This document shows, in pieces, positions 36,647 through 46,078 of a stretch of 64,000 bases of DNA (position 1 is the stretch's first letter; the number at the start of each line of letters is the position of its first letter). The stretch spans positions 1,178,001 through 1,242,000 of the forward strand of contig JAKGSH010000010.1 of the NCBI GenBank assembly GCA_021568835.1, in the 5' to 3' direction. The stretch is from Streptomyces sp. Tue 6430. Lineage in GTDB: Bacteria; Actinomycetota; Actinomycetes; Streptomycetales; Streptomycetaceae. A model generated the notes under the pieces. That model had not been told where the DNA came from and ran no database searches. It was given only the letters and a program-made list of their open reading frames with translations. The translations under genes were made by a program, and so were the position numbers.

Positions 36647-37990
36647 TCAGGTCAGCCGCTTCAGGAGTACCGCAGAAGCCACCGGCCGGGCCCCCGCCCT
36701 GGCCACCCCGTCGGCCACCTCGCGGTCCGTCGAGGCCACGATGACCGGCCGGCCCGACGGTTCGGCCCGCACCAGCCGGCGGATCAGCTCGTCGGCGGTG
36801 ACCCCCGGCTTGGAGAACAGCACCCGCACCCCGCGCGGCGGCGCCAGCAGCACCGGCGCGACCAGTTCGGCGCCGTCGAAGACACAGGTGACCTCGGCGC
36901 CGGTCTGCGCGGCGAGCGCCGAGAGCTGCCCGAGCAGCCGCAGCCGCTGCTTCTCCAACGGCATCTGCGGATAACCGGTCTTGGTGACGTTGTAGCCGTC
37001 GACGACGAGGTGCGCCTGCGGCAGTGCCAGCAACTGGTCCAGGATCGCGGGGTCGTTCTCCGACAGCGCGCGGGCCGCGATGTCCTTCGGGGTCATCCGG
37101 CCGGGCTCCACCGCGTCGACGGTCTCCGCCGGGCGCACCGACACCGGCGGCAGCGCCAGTTCCCGGCGCAGCCCCTGGGCCGATTCCAGCAGGGTGTCCA
37201 GCAGCAGCCGTACCCGCATGTCCTCGACGCTGCGCCCCTCGCGGGCCGCGCGCCGGGTGGCCTCCAGCGCGGCCTCCGCCTCGCCGAGCCGCGTCTTGAG
37301 CCGCCGCGACTCGCTCTCGGCGGCGGACACCTGCGCCTGCCCCTCGCCGCGCACGGCCTCCATCTCGCCCTGGAGCTTGCGCAGCGCCGCCTCGCCGCGC
37401 TTGACGTCACTGAGGGCCGACCGCAGCTTGCGGTGCAGCGACTCGGCCTCCCGCTTCGCCGCGTCCAGCTCGGCGCGCAGCCGCTCGGTCTCGGTCCGGG
37501 TCAGCTCACGGGCCTCGGCGAGCTGCTCGCGCAGCCGCTCCAGTTCCGCCCGGCTCTCCTCGTCGGCCCGCTCGGCGTCCGCCCGCAGGGCCTCCTCGCC
37601 GGCGGCGGTGACCAGCTTGACCCAGCCGGCGGGGCGCAGCACGTAGGCCGCGGCGGCCACGTCGAGCGGGTCCGCGGCCGGCGGCGGCGCACCGGAGTCC
37701 AGGGCGCCGGCCAGTTCCGGCTGGGCCTCCCTGAGCTTCTCCGCGATGCGCTGCCGGAACAGCGGATCACTCTCCAGCGCCGCGGCCATCGCGCTGCCCG
37801 CGAACTTGGCCCGCCGGTTCGGGGCGAACCGGGCGTACTGCCGCAACTGGGCGGGCAGTTCGGCGACGGTCAGGCCACCGAAGCCGTCCGAGACGATCTG
37901 CACGACCCGGCGCCGCACTCCGTCGGGCAGGGGACGGTCGAGCACCTCGGCGGCGCCGTCGCCCGGCCCCCCGCCCGTGGTCTCCACCAT
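36647..37990 (-). CDS. NYN-domain (YacP/Rae1-like) RNase-type protein with long coiled coil
   Basis: The 447-residue protein has a helical N-terminus, a long coiled coil (residues about 135-270, RAELERLREQLAEARELTRT onward), and a C-terminal PIN/NYN nuclease fold with HLVVDGYNVTKTGYP, VTCVFDGAELV and VIVASTDREVADGVARAG, retaining the acidic catalytic residues. YacP/Rae1-like enzymes cut RNA, some on ribosomes. RNase activity here is inferred from family. It starts at ATG 37988-37990 after the zinc-ribbon gene on the same strand. Confidence 0.85.
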   Translation of the reverse strand: MVETTGGGPGDGAAEVLDRPLPDGVRRRVVQIVSDGFGGLTVAELPAQLRQYARFAPNRRAKFAGSAMAAALESDPLFRQRIAEKLREAQPELAGALDSGAPPPAADPLDVAAAAYVLRPAGWVKLVTAAGEEALRADAERADEESRAELERLREQLAEARELTRTETERLRAELDAAKREAESLHRKLRSALSDVKRGEAALRKLQGEMEAVRGEGQAQVSAAESESRRLKTRLGEAEAALEATRRAAREGRSVEDMRVRLLLDTLLESAQGLRRELALPPVSVRPAETVDAVEPGRMTPKDIAARALSENDPAILDQLLALPQAHLVVDGYNVTKTGYPQMPLEKQRLRLLGQLSALAAQTGAEVTCVFDGAELVAPVLLAPPRGVRVLFSKPGVTADELIRRLVRAEPSGRPVIVASTDREVADGVARAGARPVASAVLLKRLT

Positions 37991-38060
37991 CCGTCACACC
38001 CCAATTCTGTGCGGGGCCCTCCCCCGCCCTCGGCTTCGCTCGAGCGGGGGAGCCCCATCC

Positions 38061-38300
38061 TCAGGAACCGGCGCCCGGCCTGTCCACCAGTTCCACCTGA
38101 TCCACGGCGTTGCACCAACGGCACCGCACCGACTCGATGGTCTCACTGACCACCTCGCGCTCCTCCACCTTCGCCTCACCGGCGAGATCGAGGTGGACGT
38201 ACTCGACGACCTTCGACGAGCGCGTCACGTCGAAGCGCGTGAGGTTGCCGCAGAGGGTGCAGCGCCACCGCGTCGTGGCGGTCGGCAGGGGAACCGTCAT
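38061..38300 (-). CDS. small zinc-ribbon protein
   Basis: The 79-residue protein (MTVPLPTATTRWRC...) has paired CXXC motifs, CTLCGN and CRWCNA, about 45 residues apart, with FDVTRSSKVVEYVHLDLAGE between them. This is a two-stranded zinc ribbon conserved in Streptomyces. It has no recognised enzyme domain and may bind nucleic acid or protein. It starts at ATG 38298-38300. The NYN gene follows 70 bp downstream on the same strand. Confidence 0.8.
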   Translation of the reverse strand: MTVPLPTATTRWRCTLCGNLTRFDVTRSSKVVEYVHLDLAGEAKVEEREVVSETIESVRCRWCNAVDQVELVDRPGAGS

Positions 38301-38471
38301 CGTGACTGTCCGCTTCCTTCTAGTGTCGGTCTTCGGGGGCCGGGGTGCGCCGAAGGCTCCCCGGAACATGTGGCTCGTAACCCTACGGCCTGGCGGGTCC
38401 CCGCCGCCCGTCCGTCCACGGCGGCGAGGCGGGAGGGTCCGGTACGTCCCGTTGCGTCATGCTCTGTAGGC

Positions 38472-39206
38472 ATGATCCGCGACTGGAGCAGGTCCCTGGG
38501 CCGGGCCGTCCGGCACCCCGTGGCGCCCGTGACGTACGGACTGATGGCCCTGTGCTGCATGGTCTTCGTGATCGGCCCGGCCTCGGGCCTCGATCCGGCG
38601 TACGGCACCGGCGAGGCGGCGGCGCTCGCGCAGCGCGCCTACTTCCGCCGGTGGGGCGTGATCCCCGCGGACGTGTTCGACGGGTCGCCGGGGTCCGCCC
38701 TCACGTCCTTCACGGCCCTGTTCGTCCACGGCGGCTGGGTGCACCTGCTGGGCAACATGCTCTTCCTCCACGTCTTCGGGGCGATGACCGAGCACCGGAT
38801 GGGCCGCCTCGAGTTCACGCTCTTCTACCTCGGCTGCGGCGCCCTGGCGCTGCTGGGGTACGCCGCCGCCAACGCCGGCTCCGGGCAGTCCCTGGTCGGC
38901 GCCTCCGGGGCGATCTCGGCGGTCCTCGGCGCATTCCTGTACCTGTTCCCCCGGGCCCGCGTCACCAGTCTCCTGCCGTTCCTCTTCTTCCTGCCGCTGC
39001 GCTTCCCGGCCTGGGTCGTGCTGCCCTTCTGGGCGGCGCTGCAGTGGGTGGCGGCGGGGCGGGCCGGACCGGGACCGGGTGTGGCGTACCTGGCGCACCT
39101 GGTGGGCTTCGGGCTGGGCTTCGTCTACGCGTGGGCCCGCTTCACCCGGCCCACTAGAGTGGGCGGCAGCCCAGCCCCGGCCCCCGAGGGAGAGAACCAG
39201 CCGTGA
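38472..39206 (+). CDS. rhomboid-family intramembrane serine protease
   Basis: The 244-residue membrane protein has six or so helices with the rhomboid hallmarks: ALFVHGGWVHLLGNMLFLHVFG (the conserved His/Asn region), catalytic Ser in LVGASGAISAVLG and catalytic His in YLAHLVGFGLGF. It cuts transmembrane segments of unknown substrates. ATG 38472 is the likely start. The stop overlaps the start of the next gene (GTGA, 39203-39206), indicating translational coupling. Confidence 0.9.
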   Translation: MIRDWSRSLGRAVRHPVAPVTYGLMALCCMVFVIGPASGLDPAYGTGEAAALAQRAYFRRWGVIPADVFDGSPGSALTSFTALFVHGGWVHLLGNMLFLHVFGAMTEHRMGRLEFTLFYLGCGALALLGYAAANAGSGQSLVGASGAISAVLGAFLYLFPRARVTSLLPFLFFLPLRFPAWVVLPFWAALQWVAAGRAGPGPGVAYLAHLVGFGLGFVYAWARFTRPTRVGGSPAPAPEGENQP

Positions 39207-39484
39207 TCACCGCGATCGTCCTCATCAAGACCAGCGTGGACCGGATCCCCGAGATCGCGGAGTCGATCGCCTCGCTGGAGTCCGTGAGCGAGGTGTTCTC
39301 CGTGACCGGCACCTACGACCTGATCGCCATGGTGCGGGTGCGGCAGCACGAGGACCTCGCCGATGTGATCCCGGGGCGGATCAGCAAGATCCCGGGCGTC
39401 GAGGCGACGGACACGCACGTGGCCTTCCGCACCTACTCGCAGCACGACCTCGAGGCGGCGTTCGCCATCGGCCTGGACTCCTGA
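39203..39484 (+). CDS. stand-alone Lrp/AsnC ligand-binding (RAM) domain protein
   Basis: The 93-residue protein (MITAIVLIKTSVDRIPEIAE...GTYDLIAMVRVRQHEDLADVI...RTYSQHDLEAAF) consists only of the ferredoxin-like RAM domain of Lrp/AsnC regulators. No DNA-binding helix-turn-helix is present. Such proteins bind amino acids or modulate full-length Lrp partners. It is coupled to the rhomboid gene by a 4-base overlap. Confidence 0.88.
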   Translation: MITAIVLIKTSVDRIPEIAESIASLESVSEVFSVTGTYDLIAMVRVRQHEDLADVIPGRISKIPGVEATDTHVAFRTYSQHDLEAAFAIGLDS

Positions 39485-39530
39485 CCGGCCGCGACACCGC
39501 CCGGGGCGGACGGGGCGGGCGGGGCGGCGT

Positions 39531-40891
39531 CTACGCCTCCGGGACGCAGCGGCCGTCCCGCGTGCGGTAGCGCCACTTCGCGCCCTCGGTCACCAGTTCC
39601 CGTACCGCCGCCACGAAGCGGTCGACGTGCTCGTCGGGGGTGCCCGCGCCGAAGCTCACGCGGATCGCGTCGAGGGACCTCTCGCCGGGGGCCGCCCCGG
39701 GGGCGCCGCACTCGCCCTGGTCGTGGGAGCGGCCGTCGAGGAGGGTGCGCACCAGGGGGTGGGCGCAGAAGAGGCCGTCGCGGACGCCGATGCCGTACTC
39801 GGCGGAGAGCGCGGCGGCGAGGTGGGAGCTGTTCCAGCCGTCCACGACGAAGGAGATCACACCGACCCGCGGCGCGTCGTCGCCGAAGAGGGACAGGATC
39901 CTCACCTCGGGGACCTCCGCGAGGCCGGTGCGGACCTTCTCCACGAGGTACTGCTCGCGGGCCACCAGGGAGTCGAAGCCCGCTTCGGTGAGGGCCTCGC
40001 AGGCGGAGGCGATGGCGTAGGCCCCGATGACGTTCGGGGAGCCGGCCTCGTGCCGGGCGGCGCTCTCGTGCCACTGGACGTCCACTCCCCCGTCCGCGCG
40101 CCGGGTCACCCTGCGGCTGGCGCCGCCGCCGGCGAGGTACGGCTCGGCCGCCCGCAGCCAGTCGGCCCGGCCGGCCAGCACGCCGGAGCCGAAGGGGGCG
40201 TACAGCTTGTGGCCGGAGAAGGCGACCCAGTCGACGTCGAGGTCGCGCACGGACACCGGGTGGTGGGGGCGAGTTGGGCGGCGTCCAGGACGATCCGGGC
40301 GCCGTGGGCGTGGGCCGCGGCGGCCAGTTCCCGTACGGGCCACAGCTCGCCGGTGACGTTGGAGGCGCCGGTGACGCAGACCAGGGCCGGGCCGTGCGGT
40401 TCCCGCTCGGCGAGGGCCCGCTCCAGGGCGGCGACGGCCTGGAGCGGGGTGCGCGGGGCGTCGAGGCAGGTGACCCGGGCGTCCTTCCAGGGCAGCAGCG
40501 CGGCGTGGTGCTCGGTCTCGAAGACGAAGACCTGGCAGTCGGCGGGAAGGGCGGCGGCGAGGAGGTTGAGGGAGTCGGTGGTCGAGCGCGTGAAGACGAG
40601 CTGGTCGTCGGGCCGGCAGTCGAGGAACCCGGCGACCGTGCGGCGGGCGTTCTCGAAGAGGTCGGTGGAGAGCTGGGAGAGGTACCCGGCGCCGCGGTGG
40701 ACGCTGCCGTAGTAGGGGGCGTAGGCGGCCACGTCGTCCCAGACGCGCTGGAGGGCGGGCGCGCTGGCGGCGTAGTCCAGGGCCGCGTAGCCGACCTCGC
40801 CGCCGGTGACGAGCGGGACGGCGACATCCCGGCCCAGAACGGGCAGAGGGGCGCAAAGAGTCGGGGCGGTGGCAGCGGTGGAGACGGACAT
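39531..40891 (-). CDS. class V PLP aminotransferase, cysteine desulfurase-like (frame broken near 40266)
   Basis: The start ATG 40889-40891 after GGGAG gives MSVSTAATAPTL. The fold-type I PLP enzyme shows ALDYAASAPAL, FTRSTTDSLNLLA, FETEHHAALLPW, ASNVTGELWP, VLDAAQLAP, the Schiff-base Lys in WVAFSGHKLYAPFGSG and a Cys in DGLFCAHPLVR. One C is missing in GCCCCC near 40266. Restoring it joins AQLAP to HHPVSVRDLDVDW. Reconstructed length is about 453 residues. A SAM-IV riboswitch lies in the leader, so it probably belongs to sulfur amino-acid metabolism. Desulfurase activity is inferred. Confidence 0.85.
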
Positions 40892-40993
40892 GGCGCAACT
40901 CCCGTGAGAGGCAGGGGAATTCACCGCGCGAGCGGCTACGGCTCGAACGCGGGAAAAGGTGGCGGAGGGATGCGGAGGCGGGGCTCTGCGGCC

Positions 40994-41014
40994 CTATCGC
41001 ATTCGCTTGCTCAC
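40994..41014 (-). CDS. possible six-codon upstream ORF between riboswitch and aminotransferase gene
   Basis: GTG AGC AAG CGA ATG CGA TAG follows a strong ribosome site, GAGGAG, with 6-base spacing, in the 180-nt leader after the SAM-IV aptamer. Streptomyces sulfur genes often have short leader peptides, but this one is very short and has no Cys or Met run beyond one Met. Coding status is uncertain. Confidence 0.3.
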   Translation of the reverse strand: MSKRMR

Positions 41015-41070
41015 GGAAGGCTCCTCGACGACCAGGACCCCTGCCCCCGCTCGACCAGAAGCGTGCGAGG

Positions 41071-41187
41071 GGTCCGCGCTTGCCGTGGAGCTTTGTCTCC
41101 ACGGCCTGGTCCTCACCCGGGGCACCCCGCCACGGACGGAGGGTTGCCGGACAGTCGGCCGGGGCCTCATGACTGTCACTCATGACC
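41071..41187 (-). ncRNA. SAM-IV riboswitch
   Basis: On the minus strand the region reads GGTCATGAGTG, CAGTCATGAGGCCCCGGC, CTGTCCGGCAACCCTCC, GTGGCGGGGTGCCCCGGGTG, AGGACCAGG, a variable stem CCGTGGAG-ACAAAG-CTCCACGG, then CAAGCGCGGACC. The order and the invariant GGCAACCCUCC, GGGGUGCCCCGGGUGA, GACCAGG and GGCAAGCGCGG blocks match the actinobacterial SAM-IV aptamer, including its pseudoknot. The remainder of the 432-bp gene-free stretch 40892-41323 is the leader to the aminotransferase gene and a tandem repeat near trpD. Confidence 0.92.
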
Positions 41188-41245
41188 TGGTACGGCATCT
41201 TGCCACACGATCACCGGCGCGCAAGGCGCGGTCCATGTCCTGAGA

Positions 41246-41290
41246 CACCAGGAGGTCCTGGGGCACCAGGAGGTCCTGGGGCACCAGGGG
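41246..41290 (-). repeat. two and a half 18-bp tandem repeats with palindromic core
   Basis: CACCAGGAGGTCCTGGGG is repeated exactly at 41246-41263 and 41264-41281, with a partial third copy to 41290. Each copy can fold (CCAGGA-GG-TCCTGG). It lies 34 bp after the trpD stop, so the hairpins may serve as the trpD terminator. Confidence 0.65.
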
Positions 41291-41323
41291 TTCGGACCGC
41301 GCCCCGCCCGCCGCCGTCCCGGC

Positions 41324-42388
41324 TCAGGCGTGGGTGGCCGCCGCCCAGCGCTCCAGCGTCCGCTTCGCCGCCCCCGAGTCGAGGGACTCCGCGGCCCGGG
41401 CCATGCCGGCGCGGAGCTGCTCGGCGAGCGGTCCCCCGGTCGGCTCCAGGGCGACCAGGGCGGCTGCCGAGTTCAGCAGGACGGCGTCGCGGACCGGCCC
41501 CCTCTCGCCGTCCAGCAGCCTGCGCGCCACCTCGGCGTTGTGGGCGGCGTCCGCACCGCGCAGGGCCTCGACGGGAACGAGGTCGAGGCCGACGTCGCGC
41601 GGGTCGAAGGACTCCTCGGTCACCTCGCCCTCCCGCACGACCCAGACCCGGGAGGTGGAGGTCGTCGTCAGCTCGTCGAGGCCGTCGTCGCCGCGGAACA
41701 CCAGCGAGGAGTGGCCGCGTTCGGCGAAGACGCCGGCGACGATCGGCGCCATGCGCGGGTCCGCCACACCGACCGCCTGGGCGCGGACCCTGGCCGGGTT
41801 GGTCAGCGGGCCCAGCACGTTGAACACCGTGCGGATGCCGAGCTGGCCGCGCGCGGCACCCGCGTGGCGCAGCGCCGGGTGGAACGTGACGGCGAAACAG
41901 AAGGTGATGCCGGCCTCCTCGGCGACCTCGGCCACCCGCCGCGGGGTCAGGTCGAGGCGGACGCCGAGCTTCTCCAGGACGTCCGAGGCGCCGGAGGCGG
42001 AGGACGCGGCCCGGTTGCCGTGCTTGACGACCTTGACGCCCGTGCCGGCGACGACGATCGAGGACATGGTGGAGATGTTGACCGTCTTCGCACCGTCGCC
42101 GCCCGTGCCGACGATGTCGACCGCCGGGCCGGGCACCTCGATCACGTTCGCGTGCTCGTACATCGCGCGGACGAGTCCGTTGATCTCCTCGACGGTCTCG
42201 CCCTTGGCGCGCAGCGCCACCACGAAGCCGGCGATCTGCGCGTCGGTGGCCTCGCCGCGCATGATCCGGTCCATCGCCCACGCCGTGGCGTCGGCGCTCT
42301 GGTCGCGGCCGGACAGCAGGGCGTTCAGCACCTCGGGCCAGGAACGGTCCGCCGCGGTGTCGCCTCCGGCGGGGGTCACAGCGCTCAT
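41324..42388 (-). CDS. trpD: anthranilate phosphoribosyltransferase TrpD
   Basis: TrpD transfers phosphoribose from PRPP to anthranilate, the second step of tryptophan synthesis. The 354-residue protein has the PRPP loop [49 protein letters not shown] and the metal-binding DELT. It is a single gene here, far from the trpE-trpG fusion, as in other Streptomyces, and next to the qcr operon as in mycobacteria. It starts at ATG 42386-42388. Confidence 0.95.
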   Translation of the reverse strand: MSAVTPAGGDTAADRSWPEVLNALLSGRDQSADATAWAMDRIMRGEATDAQIAGFVVALRAKGETVEEINGLVRAMYEHANVIEVPGPAVDIVGTGGDGAKTVNISTMSSIVVAGTGVKVVKHGNRAASSASGASDVLEKLGVRLDLTPRRVAEVAEEAGITFCFAVTFHPALRHAGAARGQLGIRTVFNVLGPLTNPARVRAQAVGVADPRMAPIVAGVFAERGHSSLVFRGDDGLDELTTTSTSRVWVVREGEVTEESFDPRDVGLDLVPVEALRGADAAHNAEVARRLLDGERGPVRDAVLLNSAAALVALEPTGGPLAEQLRAGMARAAESLDSGAAKRTLERWAAATHA

Positions 42389-42470
42389 AAGCCGCTCCTG
42401 GATCAGTGTGGTCCCGCTCCACGGGACGCGTGTCTCGACGCTTCCACCCTATCCAGCCGCGGACAGGGCG

Positions 42471-42503
42471 AAGGGCCCCGTCCGTACACCGGACGGGGCC
42501 CTT
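42471..42503 (-). terminator. 14-bp hairpin terminator after qcrB
   Basis: AAGGGCCCCGTCCG (42471-42484) pairs perfectly with 42490-42503 around TACAC, 24 bp after the qcrB stop on the minus strand and before trpD. It separates the respiratory operon from trpD. Confidence 0.75.
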
Positions 42504-42527
42504 CTGGGGTGCGTGGCGACGCAGTGA

Positions 42528-44150
42528 TCAGTGGTGGCCGTGGCCGCTCGTGATCTCCTTGTACTCCTCGACGGTCGGCTTGGCGATCTGGCTGTCCTCG
42601 CCGTAGTACGCCTTGCTCAGCTTGGCGCGGACCTTCTCGGTGCGCTTCACCTTGCGCTCGACGCCGTTCTCGTCGACCGTCGGGCCGATCTCGGCGGGCT
42701 TGTACTGCTCGTGCGAGGTGAGCGTGTAGAGCGCCTCCTGGCTGAGCGGCTCGTGCACCTCGATGAACTCACCGTGCGGCAGGCGCTTGATGGTGCCGGT
42801 CTCACGACCGTGCAGCACCTTGTCCCTGTCGCGGCGCTGGAGGCCGAGGCAGATCCGCTTGGTGATCACGAAGGCGACGACCGGTCCGGCGAAGAAGCCG
42901 ATCCGGACGAACCAGGTGACCGCGTTGATCGACAGGTGGAAGTGGGTGGCGAAGATGTCGTTGCCACCACCGATCAGCATGATGATGTAGCCGGTGACCC
43001 AGGCGACACCGAAGGCCGTACGGGTCGGGGCGTTGCGCGGGCGGTCCAGGATGTGGTGCTCGCGCTTGTCGCCGGTGACCCACGACTCGATGAACGGGTA
43101 CATCGCGATCACACCGAGGAACAGACCGAACAGCACCAGCGGGACGAACACGCCCATGACCAGCGTGTGGCCCCAGAAGTTGATCTCCCAGCCCGGCATC
43201 GCGCGGATCAGACCCTCGGCGAAGCCCATGTACCAGTCGGGCTGGGCGCCGGTGGACACCTGGTCCGGACGGTAGGGGCCCAGCACCCAGATCGGGTTGA
43301 TGGTCGCGATGCCGGCCATGGCCGCGATCGCGCCGAAGACCAGGAAGAAGAAGCCTCCGGCCTTGGCCATGTAGACCGGCAGCAGCGGCATGCCGACGAC
43401 GTTCTTGTTGGTGCGTCCGGGACCCGCGAACTGGGTGTGCTTGTGGTAGAAGACCAGGATCAGGTGGCCGACCACGAGCCCGAGCATGATGCCCGGCAGC
43501 AGCAGGATGTGGATCGAGTAGAACCGCGCGACGAAGTCGCCGCCCGGGAACTCCCCGCCGAACAGGAACATCGAGATGTACGTGCCGACGATCGGCACGG
43601 ACAGGATCGCGCCCTGCGTGAAGCGGACACCGGTGCCGGAGAGCAGGTCGTCCGGGAGCGAGTAGCCGGTGAAACCGGTGAACATGCCCAGGACGAACAG
43701 CAGGAAGCCGAACAGCCAGTTGATCTCGCGCGGCTTGCGGAAGGCGCCCGTGAAGAAGACGCGCATCATGTGCACGAACATGCCGGCGAGGAAGATGACC
43801 GCGGCCCAGTGGTGGATCTGCCGGATGAGCAGACCACCGCGCACGTCGAAGGAGATGTGCATGGTCGAGTTGAAGGCCTCGGACATCAGCTGGCCCTGCA
43901 GCGGGACGTAGCTGCCGTGGTACTCCACCTCGTTCATCGACGGGTGGAAGAACAGCGTCAGGTACACACCCGTGAGGATGATGATGATGAAGCTGTAGAG
44001 GCAGATCTCACCGAGCATGAAGGACCAGTGGTCCGGGAAGATCTTGCGCATGTTGGCCTTGGCCAGGGAGTAGATCCCCAGGCGGCCGTCGGCCCAGTCG
44101 GCGACCCGCTCGCCCGCGGGTGCCTTGCGGCGGTCGTCCTTGTTGCTCAT
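42528..44150 (-). CDS. qcrB: cytochrome bc1 complex cytochrome b subunit QcrB
   Basis: QcrB oxidises menaquinol in the bc1-aa3 supercomplex. The 540-residue membrane protein has the haem-ligating His pairs in the IRQIHHWAAVIFLAGMFVHMMR region and FYSIHILLLPG / LVVGHLILVFYHKH, and the quinol-site GYSLPDDLLSG (PDW equivalent later in GAQPDWYMGF). The C-terminal 120-residue hydrophilic extension (DRDKVLHGRETGTIKRLPHG...) is typical of actinobacteria. ATG 44148-44150 overlaps the qcrA stop. Confidence 0.96.
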   Translation of the reverse strand: MSNKDDRRKAPAGERVADWADGRLGIYSLAKANMRKIFPDHWSFMLGEICLYSFIIIILTGVYLTLFFHPSMNEVEYHGSYVPLQGQLMSEAFNSTMHISFDVRGGLLIRQIHHWAAVIFLAGMFVHMMRVFFTGAFRKPREINWLFGFLLFVLGMFTGFTGYSLPDDLLSGTGVRFTQGAILSVPIVGTYISMFLFGGEFPGGDFVARFYSIHILLLPGIMLGLVVGHLILVFYHKHTQFAGPGRTNKNVVGMPLLPVYMAKAGGFFFLVFGAIAAMAGIATINPIWVLGPYRPDQVSTGAQPDWYMGFAEGLIRAMPGWEINFWGHTLVMGVFVPLVLFGLFLGVIAMYPFIESWVTGDKREHHILDRPRNAPTRTAFGVAWVTGYIIMLIGGGNDIFATHFHLSINAVTWFVRIGFFAGPVVAFVITKRICLGLQRRDRDKVLHGRETGTIKRLPHGEFIEVHEPLSQEALYTLTSHEQYKPAEIGPTVDENGVERKVKRTEKVRAKLSKAYYGEDSQIAKPTVEEYKEITSGHGHH

Positions 44151-45205
44151 CCGCGCTCCCAGAAGGCAGGACCGACGGGCTCTTCGAAGTCGCCGAGCGC
44201 CTCGAGGTAGCCCTCGTCGTTCACGCCGATGCGCAGCTGCGGCAGGGCGTGACCGGCGGGACCGAAGATCACTCGGGCACCGTCGGACAGGTCGAAGGTG
44301 GACTGGTGGCAGGGGCACAGCACGTGGTGCGTCTGCTGCTCGTACAGGGAGATCGGGCAGCCCACGTGGGTGCAGATCTTCGAGTACGCCACGATGCCTT
44401 CGTGCGACCACTCGAGCTCGCGCTTGTCCTTGATGTTGTCCGGCTGGATGCGGACGATCATCAGGGCGGCCTTGGCGATCTCGGTCTGGAAGTCGTGGTC
44501 CTCCTCCTCCAGGCCTTCCGGCTTGGCGAAGGTGAGGGACCCGACGGCGACGTCCGAGGGACGCAGCGGCTCGTTGGTGTTCATGTTGACGAGCAGCTTG
44601 CCCTTGGACCACCGCGTGTGCCGCAGCTTGTCCTCGGGCAGCGGACCGAGGTCGCGCAGCAGGACGACACCGGAGAGCGGGAACAGGGCCAGCGCGCCGA
44701 ACATCGTGTTGCGGATCAGCTTGCGGCGACCCAGCGCGGACTCCCGGGCGCCGTCCCGGAAGTCGGCCATGACCTTGGCCTTGACCTCGGGCGCCGCCTC
44801 GATCGCGTGCCGCTCGTCGGCGATCTCCACGTCGGACATCAGGGTGCGGGCCCAGTGGACCGCGCCCGCGCCGATGCAGAACAGGGCCGCGCCGAGCGTC
44901 AGACCGAGCGCGAAGTTCAGCGCGCTGATGTGGCCGAGCGGGAAGATGAAGACCGACTTGTCGTGCGGGATCGCCACGTAGGAGGCGATGAAGCCGACGG
45001 TGGCCAGCATCGACAGCGTGAACAGGAAGGCGACCGCACGCTCGGACCGCTTGGCGGCCCGCTCGTCGATGTCCTGGACGCGGTGCTCGTGCGGCGGCAG
45101 CCCGGGGTCGGCGAACGGGTTCTTCTCGTCCGCGACGTCTACGGCTCCGTGGGCGTGATCCTGCTCAGCGGGCAGGTTCTCTTCTGGGATGTCTTGGCTA
45201 CTCAT
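44147..45205 (-). CDS. qcrA: Rieske iron-sulfur protein QcrA
   Basis: The 352-residue protein has three membrane helices in its N-terminal half (AVAFLFTLSMLATVGFIASY, ALNFALGLTLGAALFCIG, NTMFGALALFPLSGVVLL), as in actinobacterial Rieske subunits, and a C-terminal [2Fe-2S] domain with CTHVGCPI and CPCHQSTFD giving the Cys-His pairs. It passes electrons from menaquinol to the dihaem cytochrome c. The start is ATG 45203-45205. It overlaps both neighbours by four bases. Confidence 0.96.
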   Translation of the reverse strand: MSSQDIPEENLPAEQDHAHGAVDVADEKNPFADPGLPPHEHRVQDIDERAAKRSERAVAFLFTLSMLATVGFIASYVAIPHDKSVFIFPLGHISALNFALGLTLGAALFCIGAGAVHWARTLMSDVEIADERHAIEAAPEVKAKVMADFRDGARESALGRRKLIRNTMFGALALFPLSGVVLLRDLGPLPEDKLRHTRWSKGKLLVNMNTNEPLRPSDVAVGSLTFAKPEGLEEEDHDFQTEIAKAALMIVRIQPDNIKDKRELEWSHEGIVAYSKICTHVGCPISLYEQQTHHVLCPCHQSTFDLSDGARVIFGPAGHALPQLRIGVNDEGYLEALGDFEEPVGPAFWERG

Positions 45206-46013
45206 GACTTCTTGGCCTTTGCGGTCCGGGCGGCGACCCACACGGCGACGGCGATCAGCCCGCCGAGACCGAAGATCCAGCCGAAGAGGCCCTCGCTGAC
45301 CGGCCCGAGGCCGCCCAGCTCAAGGCCGCCGGGGCTCTCCGTGTCAGAGCTGTTGACCGCGTCCAGGTACGCGATGATGTCCTTCTTGTTCTGCTCCGAC
45401 ATGGTGGTGTCGGGGAAGGAGGGCATGTTCTGCGGGCCGGTCTGCATGGCCTCGTAGATGTGCTTCGGGTCCACGCCCTCCAGCGAAGGCGCGTACTTGC
45501 CCGGGTCAGGGCGCCACCCTTGCCGGTGAAGTTGTGGCACTGGGCGCAGTTGGTCCGGAACAGCTCGCCACCCTTGGCGATGTCCGCGCCCTCGGGGCCG
45601 TACTGGGCCTCGGTGGGGACGGCCGGGCCGGCGCCGAGCGAGGCGATGTACGCGGCGAGCTGGTCGATCTCGGCCTGCGTGTAGATGTTCTTCTTCTTGG
45701 GCACCTGGGCGCCCTGGGAGGTCGCGGCCGGCATCCGGCCGGTGGCGACCTGGAAGTCGACTGCCGCGGCGCCCACGCCGACCAGGCTCGGACCGTCGGA
45801 GGTGCCCTGACCGCCGGTGCCGTGGCAGCTGGCGCAGCCGACGGCGTAGAGCTTCTTGCCCTCGTCGATGGCGAGGGACTGTGCGGTTTCGTCTGCCTGC
45901 GCCTTGCTCGCGGGTGCGAACGCGGCGTACAGCCCCCCGGTGCATGCCAGCGCGAGGAGTAGGACGACGAGCGCCGCCATCGGATGGCGTCGTCGTGCGG
46001 AGAGCTTTTTCAC
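45202..46013 (-). CDS. qcrC: dihaem cytochrome c subunit QcrC (frame broken near 45505)
   Basis: GTG 46011-46013 gives an N-terminal membrane anchor (ALVVLLLALACTGGLYAAF) and two class I haem c domains with CASCH and CAQCH, axial Met in GRMPAA and NMPSFPD, and a C-terminal helix (LFGWIFGLGGLIAVAVWVAA). Two covalent haems in one subunit are the actinobacterial solution to electron transfer to the aa3 oxidase. One base is missing near 45505. Restoring it gives GGALTRGKYAPSLEGVDP and about 270 residues. Confidence 0.93.
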
Positions 46014-46078
46014 GGATTACCCCGGTGTCAGGATCTTCTGCGTCGATGCTTCTGGGACGGGTGCGGGATCGGGCCCGG

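Noticed and set aside
42531..44210. Long plus-strand open frame over qcrB
   Set aside because: It is low-complexity (Glu/Asp/His/Val-rich) and mirrors qcrB codons; there is no plausible start or ribosome site.
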